Shown one piece after another: positions 7,322 to 14,642 of a stretch of 34,576 nucleotides of DNA (the first letter of the stretch is position 1; every line of letters begins with the position of its first letter). The stretch comes from Verrucomicrobiota bacterium. GTDB lineage: Bacteria; Verrucomicrobiota; Verrucomicrobiia; CAIQCK01. Under the pieces are notes generated by a model. The model was not told where the DNA came from. It worked only from the letters and a program-made list of their open reading frames with translations, and ran no database searches. The stretch spans positions 1 to 34,576 of the forward strand of contig JACRKA010000125.1 in NCBI GenBank assembly GCA_016219905.1, read 5' to 3'. The position numbers were made by a program, and so were the translations under genes.

Positions 7322-10156
7322 ATGAGCAAGCTGGCCCTGTCTTTCCTGCTTGTTCTGCTGCCTGCCGTCCGCGCCGCCGACTTCTATGTCGCGCCCGGTG
7401 GCAACGACACGAACCCTGGCACAAAAGAGCAGCCGTTCGCGACGATCGAGCGGGCGCGCGACGAGATCCGCAAACTCAAACCGGCAGGCGCGACCGTGTT
7501 CCTGCGCGGCGGGACGTATCGCATCACCAAGCCGGTCGTGTTCACACCGGAGGACTCCGGCGCAAAAGGCAGCCCCATCATCTATCGCGCTTGCCCCGGC
7601 GAGAAACCGGTCATTGACGGCGGGCGGCGCATCACGGGTCTCCAGCGCGCTGGCAAGCTGTGGACGACGACAATTCCGGAGGTGCGCGCTGGCAAGTGGT
7701 ATTTCAACCAACTCTTCGTCAACGGCCAGCGCCGGCAGCGGGCGCGGATCCCGAACAGCGGTTACCTGCGCATGGCCGGGCCGGCGCCATCGCTGCGCGA
7801 CGCCAACGGCAAGGAGATCGGCCCCAACAAATCCGCGTTTCACTTCAAGCCCGGCGACCTGCGGCCGTGGTCGCGGCTGGAGGACGCCAATCTCGTCCTG
7901 ATGCACTCGTGGGAGACCTCGATCCATCACATCAAGTCGGTCTGCACCGCCAGCAACCTTCTCGAGCTGGCCGCGCCGATGAAGGAGTGGTGGACCATCG
8001 GCTATTGGGAACGCGAGGCGCGCTACTACGTCGAGAACATCGCCGAAGGACTCGACGCGCCCGGCGAATGGTATCTCGACCGGCAGACCGGCGTGTTGAG
8101 CTGCTACCCGATGCCTGGCGAGCGGATGGACAAGGCGGAAATCGTCGCGCCGGTCGTCGGCGAATTCGTGCGCTTCGAGGGCAAGCCGGACGAAGGCAGG
8201 TTTGTGGATGGCATCCGGTTCGTTGGCCTCACGTTCCAGCACGCGGACTGGACGCTCGCGCCGCAGGGCAACAGCAGCACGCAGGCGGCCGTGGAAGTGC
8301 CCGCTGTCATCACCGCCGACGGCGCACGCGATTGCGCGGTGGAGGACTGCACCGTCGCGCACATCGGCACCTATGGCGTCTGGTTCCGGCGCGGTTGCAA
8401 GGACTGTGTCATCACGCGTTGCCACATCTACGACCTCGGCGCGGGCGGCATCCGGCTCGGTGAACCTGCGATGGCGAAGAACGATGTCGCCGAGACGAGC
8501 CGCACGCTGGTGGACAACAACTACCTCCACGATTACGGCAACGTCTATGCCGGCGCGGGCGGCGTCTGGGTCGCCCACAGCAGCGACAACCGGATCAGTC
8601 ACAACGAAATCCACAGCGGCAACTACACCGGCATTTCGCTCGGCTGGAACTGGAACGATTGCCCGACCCGCACGCTGCGGAACACGGTCGAGTTCAATCA
8701 CATCCATCACATCGGCCGCGGCGTGATGAGCGACATGGGCGGCATCTACACGCTCGGCCGCCAGACCGGCGCGGTGCTGCGGGGCAACCTCATCCACGAC
8801 GTGTTCGCCTACGACCGGCCGGCGCTCGCGTGGGGCATCTACCACGACGCCGGCAGCAACGGCTTCCTCGACGAGGGCAATGTCTGCTACCACACCACGA
8901 GCGGCGGCATCATGAACACCGGCCTGTTCGGCAACCACATCCGCAACAACATCTTTGCCGCCGGCGCGCGGCAGCTCATCTGGCGCTACAAGTTCGAGAA
9001 GGAGCCGGCCACCGTCTTCGAGCGCAACATCTGCCTCGTGACGCAGGGCGACTTGTTCAACCGCGACGCGGGCCAGAGCGACTTCCAGTCGAAGTGGGAC
9101 CACAACCTCTTCTGGCGCGCCGACCGGCAGCCGCCCACGTTCTACGGCATGACTTTCGCGGAATGGCAGGCCAAAGGCGTGGACCGCCACTCCATCGTCG
9201 CCGACCCGCTTTTCGTAAACGCCGCCGCGTGCGACTTCCAACTCAAACCCAACTCGCCCGCAATCACGGAGCTTGGATTCCAGCCGATTGACGTGAGCCA
9301 GTGCGGTCTCTACGCCCGTAGGCCAGACACTCCTGTCTGGCCAAACGTTGTCGCAGATGGACAGACAAGAGTGTCTGTCCTACGGCCGGACCGTGAGTGG
9401 GTGGGCCTGCCGAAGCGCGCCAAGTTTCCCAAGACCGTCCTGCCGGCCCCGCCGCCGTTGCTGAAGCCGACGCCCATCGCCGACGGTTTCGAGAAGACGC
9501 CCCTCGGCGAGCGCCCGCAGGCAGCGCAGGTCAGCGGCGAAGATATGGGCGCCTCCATCCGCGTGAGCGACGAGCGCGCCGCCAGCGGTAAACGCAGCCT
9601 GAAGTTCACCGATGTCGCCGGCATGAAACACATCTGGGAGCCGCACCTCTACTACCAGCCGCACTTCAATCAGGGCGTTGTCCACGCGCGCTTCAAGCTC
9701 TGGCTCGGCCAGGGCGCCATCGTCGGCCACGAATGGCGCGATTCCGCGTCACCCTACACCGTCGGCCCGTCGTTGCAGGTTGACGCAAGCAGCCGCCTCA
9801 TCACCCGCACGCAAGTTTTGATGACCCTGCCGCGCGAGCAGTGGATCACTTTTGAGCTTCGCTGCACTATCGGTGAGAAAGCCAGCGGGGCCTACAGCCT
9901 GAGCGTCACCATCCCCGGCCAGAAACCCCGCGAGTTCCCCGCCCTGCCCTGCGACCCGAAGTTCCGCGCGCTGGAGTGGTTCGGCTTCACCAGCATGGCC
10001 AACGCCGCGGCTGCCTTCTATCTGGACGACCTCGATCTGCGCTTGAGTTCGAGGCAGCCGCGCGGCACACAATGGCTCCATTCGAGCCATGAAATATCCA
10101 GCCAGCCTGCCCATCATCTGCTCCATCGCGTTCGCGTGCCACGTTGCCAATGCTGA
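7322..10156 (+). CDS. Secreted right-handed parallel beta-helix protein with C-terminal jelly-roll-like domain
   Basis: The 944-residue product has a Sec signal peptide (residues 1-18, ending AVRAAD). The entry motif DFYVAPGGNDTNPGTKEQPF starts the helix, which runs to about residue 660 with many N-x-I/V-x-x-N-x-I rungs such as GIRLGEPAM, SDNRISHNEIH and NTVEFNHIHHIG. This is typical of polysaccharide lyase or glycosidase-like beta-helix enzymes (DUF1565/PL6/GH-type). Residues of about 690-930 resemble a concanavalin-like domain (SGKRSLKFTDV, YYQPHFNQG, YLDDLDLRL). Two hairpin repeats are read in frame at residues 666-688. The last roughly 22 residues overlap the next gene's start by 68 bp and are not typical of the fold. 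Substrate is unknown. It starts 8 bp after the ceramidase-like gene. Confidence 0.87.
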   Translation: MSKLALSFLLVLLPAVRAADFYVAPGGNDTNPGTKEQPFATIERARDEIRKLKPAGATVFLRGGTYRITKPVVFTPEDSGAKGSPIIYRACPGEKPVIDGGRRITGLQRAGKLWTTTIPEVRAGKWYFNQLFVNGQRRQRARIPNSGYLRMAGPAPSLRDANGKEIGPNKSAFHFKPGDLRPWSRLEDANLVLMHSWETSIHHIKSVCTASNLLELAAPMKEWWTIGYWEREARYYVENIAEGLDAPGEWYLDRQTGVLSCYPMPGERMDKAEIVAPVVGEFVRFEGKPDEGRFVDGIRFVGLTFQHADWTLAPQGNSSTQAAVEVPAVITADGARDCAVEDCTVAHIGTYGVWFRRGCKDCVITRCHIYDLGAGGIRLGEPAMAKNDVAETSRTLVDNNYLHDYGNVYAGAGGVWVAHSSDNRISHNEIHSGNYTGISLGWNWNDCPTRTLRNTVEFNHIHHIGRGVMSDMGGIYTLGRQTGAVLRGNLIHDVFAYDRPALAWGIYHDAGSNGFLDEGNVCYHTTSGGIMNTGLFGNHIRNNIFAAGARQLIWRYKFEKEPATVFERNICLVTQGDLFNRDAGQSDFQSKWDHNLFWRADRQPPTFYGMTFAEWQAKGVDRHSIVADPLFVNAAACDFQLKPNSPAITELGFQPIDVSQCGLYARRPDTPVWPNVVADGQTRVSVLRPDREWVGLPKRAKFPKTVLPAPPPLLKPTPIADGFEKTPLGERPQAAQVSGEDMGASIRVSDERAASGKRSLKFTDVAGMKHIWEPHLYYQPHFNQGVVHARFKLWLGQGAIVGHEWRDSASPYTVGPSLQVDASSRLITRTQVLMTLPREQWITFELRCTIGEKASGAYSLSVTIPGQKPREFPALPCDPKFRALEWFGFTSMANAAAAFYLDDLDLRLSSRQPRGTQWLHSSHEISSQPAHHLLHRVRVPRCQC
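9318..9383. repeat. 66-bp twin-hairpin inverted repeat inside the beta-helix gene
   Basis: Two 22-bp hairpins, each with 9-bp arms and a 4-nt loop, lie at 9321-9342 (GGCCAGACA arm) and 9359-9380 (GGACAGACA arm). They are flanked by GTA and TAC and together form an imperfect inverted repeat with 3 mismatches in 25. The whole unit is exactly 22 codons and is read in frame as a Pro/Val/Arg-rich linker. Confidence 0.93.
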
Positions 10157-13100
10157 CTCGCCTGCCGCCGGTTCGTTCGAGTCGTGGCAGCGGCATCGCG
10201 ACGCGATGAGCCGCGACACGTCGCTGGCGCGCCACTACACATTCGAGGACACTCATAGTGGCGGTGCGTCTTCGGCCAACAGTGCCGGAGACAAGGCCGC
10301 GCCGCTGGACTTCAAACTTCAGCAGAAAGTCGGCGCGCCGGTGGAGCAATTGCGCGTCGTTGAGGGCCGCTGGCCGCAGAAGAAGGCCGTGCGGCTTGAC
10401 CAGGGTTATCTCGCAGCGGAGCCGTTCGCGGTGGCGAAGAAATCGTTCACGGCAACGGCGTGGGTGAAGCTCAACGGCCCCGGCGTGCATCGCGGCAACA
10501 ACGAATCCACCAACGGCACGCTGCTCTCCGCCGGCAGCGGCTACTGGGACGGCTGGCGGTTGACGGTGAACTATCCCCTCCGCACGCTCGGTTTCGAGAT
10601 CGGCCGGCCGAAGCCGTCGCACTCGATCGGCATCCACGCCAGCGGAGCGATGATTGACGGTGTGTGGCACCATCTGGCAGCCAGTTGGGACGGGCGCGAG
10701 ATGCGCATCTCCGTGGACGGCGTGGTCGCGGCCTCCGGCCCATATGACGGCGACTACACGCCGCCGTCGCAGGGCGGACAGTTCCGCATCGGCTACGCCA
10801 ATCACGGCCTCGGCTCGGTCGTCCTCGACGTGGACGAGGCGGCCATTTACAGCCGCGCGCTGACCGTCGCAGAGATTCTGCGCGCCGTGGAGTTCTGCGG
10901 CCCGCAAGCGCCCGGCGCGCGGCGGAATCTGGCGCGCGTGTGTCGCGAGCGGAAAGACTTCGCAGGCGCGCGCGAGCATTACCGCGCGCTGCTGGAATCG
11001 CCCGCGCTCGCTCTGCGCGACCGGCTCAACGCGCTGTTCGATCTGGGTCATCTCTGCTGGCAAACGCGCGACCTTGCGGGCGCGCGCGCCGCGTATGCTC
11101 AGATCGTGGCGGCAAAGGACGCGCCGGCACATTACCGGAGTGTGGCGCAGTTACGGATCGCAGCGAACCACGCGCAGCAGAAGGACTACGGCACAGCGAA
11201 GGCGGAGCTTGTCAAGATCGCCGCGATGGCCGACGCGCCGGCGCACCACAAGCGGGAAGCTGCGGAGCGAGTGAAGGAACTCGAACGGCTCAAACAAGGC
11301 CAGCCCGCCCGCGATCCGGCTGTGTCGCGGACGCCGCCGCCGCAATGGCCGGCGCCTGTCGTCTCGCTCTTCGTCTCGCCAAAAGGCTTGGACACGAATC
11401 CCGGAACCAAAGAGAAGCCGTTCGCAACGCTGGAGCGTGCCCGGGACAAGATCCGGACTTTGAAAATCAGAAATCAGAAATCAGAAATCATGAATCCCAT
11501 CGCCGTTTACGTCCGCGGCGGCGAATACGCCGTCAAGCAGACGTTCAAGCTCGCCGCTGAAGATTCCGGCACCGAGCAAGCGCCCATCGTCTATGCCGCA
11601 TTTGGCAGGGAGACGCCGCGATTCACTGGTGGCGTGCGCGTCAGCGGTTTCACACGGGTAACGGACGCGGCAGTGCTGGCGCGGCTGCCGGAGGAATCGC
11701 GCGGCAAGGTCTGGCAGGCCGACCTGAAGGCGCAGGGTATCAGCGATCCTGGCACATTCGCGCCAAAGGGCGCCTACGGTGCCAGACGCCGGCTGCCGAT
11801 GCTGGAATTGTTCTTCGACGGCAAAGCAATGAAGATCGCACGCTGGCCGAACGACAGCTTCGTGATGACCGGCGAGGTGTTCGGCCCGCAAACAACGGAT
11901 AAGAAAGGCCGGCCGCACACGATCGGCGGGCAGTTCATCTATGACAGTGACCGGCCTGCCCGTTGGAAGGAAGAAAGTGATGCCTGGCTCTACGGCTACT
12001 GGTTCCACGATTGGGCGGACTCCTACGAGAAGGTCGCCTCGATTGACACCGCCCAGCGGATCATCACGCTCGCGCCGCCGCTGCATCACTACGGCTTCGC
12101 GAAGGGTCGCCGCTACTATGCGTTGAACCTGCTCTCGGAGATTGACCGGCCCGGCGAATGGTATCTCGACCGCAGCCGCGGCGTGCTCTACCTCTGGCCG
12201 CCATCGGCCCCGAACCACGCGACGGTGGAAGTCTCCATGTTCGCCGCGCCGTTCGTGGAACTGGACGGCGTCGCGCACGTCGCGTTCCGAGGCCTGACTT
12301 GGGAGACGGGCCGCGATGACGGACTGCACATCAAGGGCGGCGAGCATTGTCTGCTCGCGGGCTGCACGGTGCGGAATCTTGCTGGCGACGGCGTCGTGGT
12401 CGAGGGCGGCAAGGGCCACGGCCTGCTCGGCTGCGACATCTACAACATGGGCCGCGGCGGCACGATCCTGCGCGGCGGCGACCGCAAGACGCTCACACCG
12501 AGCGGCCATTTCGTCGAGAATTGCCACATCCACCATCTCTCGCGCATAGACCACACCTACACGCCCGCCGTGCTGGCCAACGGCGTCGGCATCCGCATCG
12601 CACACAACCTCATGCACCACATCGGCAGCAGCGCCATGCGCGTCGAGGGCAACGACCATCTCGTCGAGTTCAACGAGGTCCACAACGCCGTGCGCGAGAG
12701 CGATGACCAGGGCGGTGTGGACGTGTTTGGCAACCCGACCTTCCGCGGCAACGTCTATCGCCACAACTTCTTCCACGACATCGGCAGCGGGCGCGCGTGC
12801 GGCCAGGCGGGCATCCGGCTCGACGACGCCATCAGCGGCACGCTCATCCACGGCAACGTCTTCTGGCGTTGCTCGGAAGCGCAGTTCGGTGGCGTGCAGA
12901 TCCACGGCGGCAAGGACAACATCGTGGACAACAACCTCTTCGTGGACTGCAAACAAGCCATCAGCTTCTCGGCGTGGGGGCAGAAGCGGTGGGAACAATT
13001 CCTGGCCGAACCGATGGCCGCCGGCGCGTTGAAGCAGGTGGACATTACCCAGCCACCCTACAGCACGCGCTATCCCGAACTGGCCGGACTTCGCGAAAAC

Positions 13101-13334
13101 GCCGACGCCAACCGCATCTGGCGCAACCTCGCCGTCCGCTGCGGCAAGTTCGCCGTCCGCGACCGCGGCGTTAACGACTTCATGGACAATCACGTCGCGA
13201 GCGACAACCCCGGCTTCGCGAACGCGACAAAGGGCGACTTCCGCCTGAAACAATCCGCCGCCGCTGCCATCGGCTTCGCGCCGATTCCATTCGAGGAGAT
13301 TGGACTTTACCACGATGAGTTCCGACGTAGGTAA
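10089..13334 (+). CDS. Secreted LamG-TPR-beta-helix multidomain protein
   Basis: The 1081-residue product has a signal peptide at residues 1-22 (SLPIICSIAFACHVANA). A LamG/concanavalin-like domain covers about 50-260, with YTFEDTHSG, FTATAWVKLNG, GVWHHLAASWDGREMRISVD and VDEAAIYSRALTVAEI. About 270-400 are helical TPR-like repeats (ARVCRERKDFAGAREHYRAL; LCWQTRDLAGARAAYAQIV). From about 425 a parallel beta-helix begins with LFVSPKGLDTNPGTKEKPFA, nearly the same entry motif as the gene before, and it ends GLYHDEFRRR. The order of sugar-binding lectin-like domain, protein-contact repeats and helix suggests a surface or periplasmic polysaccharide-binding or cleaving enzyme. The start overlaps the previous gene by 68 bp. 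An ATCAGAA microrepeat is read in frame near residues 459-468. Confidence 0.88.
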   Translation: MKYPASLPIICSIAFACHVANADSPAAGSFESWQRHRDAMSRDTSLARHYTFEDTHSGGASSANSAGDKAAPLDFKLQQKVGAPVEQLRVVEGRWPQKKAVRLDQGYLAAEPFAVAKKSFTATAWVKLNGPGVHRGNNESTNGTLLSAGSGYWDGWRLTVNYPLRTLGFEIGRPKPSHSIGIHASGAMIDGVWHHLAASWDGREMRISVDGVVAASGPYDGDYTPPSQGGQFRIGYANHGLGSVVLDVDEAAIYSRALTVAEILRAVEFCGPQAPGARRNLARVCRERKDFAGAREHYRALLESPALALRDRLNALFDLGHLCWQTRDLAGARAAYAQIVAAKDAPAHYRSVAQLRIAANHAQQKDYGTAKAELVKIAAMADAPAHHKREAAERVKELERLKQGQPARDPAVSRTPPPQWPAPVVSLFVSPKGLDTNPGTKEKPFATLERARDKIRTLKIRNQKSEIMNPIAVYVRGGEYAVKQTFKLAAEDSGTEQAPIVYAAFGRETPRFTGGVRVSGFTRVTDAAVLARLPEESRGKVWQADLKAQGISDPGTFAPKGAYGARRRLPMLELFFDGKAMKIARWPNDSFVMTGEVFGPQTTDKKGRPHTIGGQFIYDSDRPARWKEESDAWLYGYWFHDWADSYEKVASIDTAQRIITLAPPLHHYGFAKGRRYYALNLLSEIDRPGEWYLDRSRGVLYLWPPSAPNHATVEVSMFAAPFVELDGVAHVAFRGLTWETGRDDGLHIKGGEHCLLAGCTVRNLAGDGVVVEGGKGHGLLGCDIYNMGRGGTILRGGDRKTLTPSGHFVENCHIHHLSRIDHTYTPAVLANGVGIRIAHNLMHHIGSSAMRVEGNDHLVEFNEVHNAVRESDDQGGVDVFGNPTFRGNVYRHNFFHDIGSGRACGQAGIRLDDAISGTLIHGNVFWRCSEAQFGGVQIHGGKDNIVDNNLFVDCKQAISFSAWGQKRWEQFLAEPMAAGALKQVDITQPPYSTRYPELAGLRENADANRIWRNLAVRCGKFAVRDRGVNDFMDNHVASDNPGFANATKGDFRLKQSAAAAIGFAPIPFEEIGLYHDEFRRR
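11465..11490. repeat. ATCAGAA microrepeat within the LamG-TPR-helix gene
   Basis: Just under four consecutive 7-nt units of the type ATCAGAA form an AT-rich patch in a GC-rich gene. They encode roughly KIRNQKSEI. The paralogous gene upstream lacks these residues at the matching place, going directly from ARDEIRKLKPAG to VFLRGG. The patch therefore looks like an in-frame insertion in a loop between the first two helix strands. Confidence 0.8.
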
Positions 13335-13430
13335 TGAAGCTTTGGCGAGCACGACGGCAGTTGCGCGCTACTGACGCTGAGGCTAAGCTTTCGCTCGCGA
13401 CGGACGTTCAAACTCGAATCGAGGTGCCAC

Positions 13431-14474
13431 ATGAAGCGCAGATCGTTCCTGAAGGTGATGGGCGGGGTTGCCAGCGGCGCGGCGTTGGGAATCCGGCCGG
13501 TGCTGGTCAGTGAAGCCGAGGCGGCGGGCGCGGCGACGGGCGAGATGCCCAAGCGCGTGCTGGGCCGGACGGGGTTCAAGGTGTCGGTGGTGGGGTTCTC
13601 CAGCTTCGGGCTGATGCACTACGACCAGGAGCGTTGCACGGCGGACGTGCACAAGGCGTTCGAGCGGGGGCTGAACTACTACGATGTGGCGCCGGCCTAC
13701 GACAAGGGCAACTGCGAGACCAAGCTGGGCATCGCGTTGCAGGGCCTCGACCGGAGCCGCTACTTCCTCGCCTGCAAGACGAAGATGCGCGACGCGGCCG
13801 GCTGCCGCGAGGAACTGGAGCGTTCGCTCCAGCGGCTGAAGACGGACCATTTCGACGTGTATCAGATGCACCACCTCGTCAAGCTGGAGGACGTGAAGAC
13901 CGCGCTCGGCCCCGGCGGAGCGCTGGAGGCGATGTTAAAGGCGAAAAAGGAGGGCAAGATCCGCGCCATCGGGTTCTCGGCGCATACGACCAAGGCCGCG
14001 CTGGAGGCGTTGCGCGGGTTCGCGTTCGACACGGTGATGTTCCCGGTCAACTACGTGGAGTATTACACGCGCGGCTTTGCCAAGGACGTGCTCGCGCTCG
14101 CCAAGACACGCGGCGCGGCGGTGCTCTCGATCAAGACGATCAACTCCGGCGCGTGGCCCAAGGACGCCGAGCGCACGCGCAAGTGGTGGTATCGCCCGCT
14201 GGAGCAGCAGGACGACATCAATCTCGCCTATCGCTGGACGCTCTCGTTGCCGGGCGTGGTGATGGGCTTCCCGCCGGCGTGGATGGATTTGCAGGAGAGG
14301 GCCATCACGGCGGGCCTTGCGTATCGGCCCGCGACGAAGAGCGACGACCAGAAGTTGCAGGAGATGGCGAAGGACTGCGGCTCGATCTTCAAGCGCGAGG
14401 AAGACCTCGTGGCCAGCGCGCGGATGCCCTACCCCCATCATCCGCAGGAGTGTTGCGAGGGCGAGTGGGCCTGA
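13431..14474 (+). CDS. Tat-exported aldo/keto reductase
   Basis: This 347-residue protein starts at ATG 13431 after GAGGTG at 13421-13426. A Tat leader KRRSFLKVMGG is followed by the aldo/keto reductase barrel. The catalytic tetrad is present: D85 and Y90 in YYDVAPAYDKG, K116 in ACKTK and H147 in VYQMHHL. GRTGFKVSVVGF and IRAIGFSAH are further family signatures. The C-terminal part is less typical, and a Cys-containing end (HHPQECCEGEWA) replaces the ferredoxin-like tail found in some relatives. The expected reaction is NADP-dependent reduction of a carbonyl or oxidation of an alcohol; in the periplasm the cofactor would have to be loaded before export. It is the last gene of the plus-strand run, 96 bp after the beta-helix gene, and faces a convergent gene. 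Confidence 0.9.
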   Translation: MKRRSFLKVMGGVASGAALGIRPVLVSEAEAAGAATGEMPKRVLGRTGFKVSVVGFSSFGLMHYDQERCTADVHKAFERGLNYYDVAPAYDKGNCETKLGIALQGLDRSRYFLACKTKMRDAAGCREELERSLQRLKTDHFDVYQMHHLVKLEDVKTALGPGGALEAMLKAKKEGKIRAIGFSAHTTKAALEALRGFAFDTVMFPVNYVEYYTRGFAKDVLALAKTRGAAVLSIKTINSGAWPKDAERTRKWWYRPLEQQDDINLAYRWTLSLPGVVMGFPPAWMDLQERAITAGLAYRPATKSDDQKLQEMAKDCGSIFKREEDLVASARMPYPHHPQECCEGEWA

Positions 14475-14478
14475 GCGG

Positions 14479-14626
14479 AAATCCGAAGGTCGAAATCCGA
14501 AACAAACTCGAATCCGGCAAATAAGAAATGGCCGGATTGAAGGATTCTGTTAAGGGAGTGCGTCCCTGAGTTTTCCTGTTGCCCCTTCGGATTTGTTTCG
14601 GATTTCGAGCTTCGGATTTCGAGTTT
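14479..14626. repeat. Inverted TCGAAATCCGAAAC repeats in a convergent gap
   Basis: Between the converging reductase and membrane sulfatase genes, a 17-nt sequence at 14490-14506 (TCGAAATCCGAAACAAA) recurs exactly inverted at 14592-14608. Further degenerate copies of the CGAAATCCGAA core flank both sides. Inside them lies a perfect 8-bp stem, AATCCGGC at 14511-14518 with GCCGGATT at 14531-14538. The segment is clearly more AT-rich than its surroundings. The position between two gene ends suggests a bidirectional transcript end or mRNA 3' protection. Confidence 0.85.
14553..14574 (+). terminator. Weak stem-loop with T run
   Basis: AGGGA at 14553-14557 and TCCCT at 14563-14567 form a 5-bp stem with a 5-nt loop, followed by GAG and TTTT. 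This is weak for an intrinsic terminator, and the surrounding inverted repeats may matter more. Confidence 0.25.
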
Positions 14627-14642
14627 CAACGCACAGTTGGCC

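Noticed and set aside
7283-9241. Long antisense open frame opposite the beta-helix gene
   Set aside because: The product has no domain features and an unnatural composition, while the plus strand carries a signal peptide and a clear fold.
11465-11490. Possible start of a CRISPR-like or satellite array
   Set aside because: The units are only 7 nt, contiguous, without spacers, and lie inside an open reading frame.
13335-13430. AAGCTTT occurring twice before the aldo/keto reductase
   Set aside because: Too short and not symmetrically placed; probably chance.
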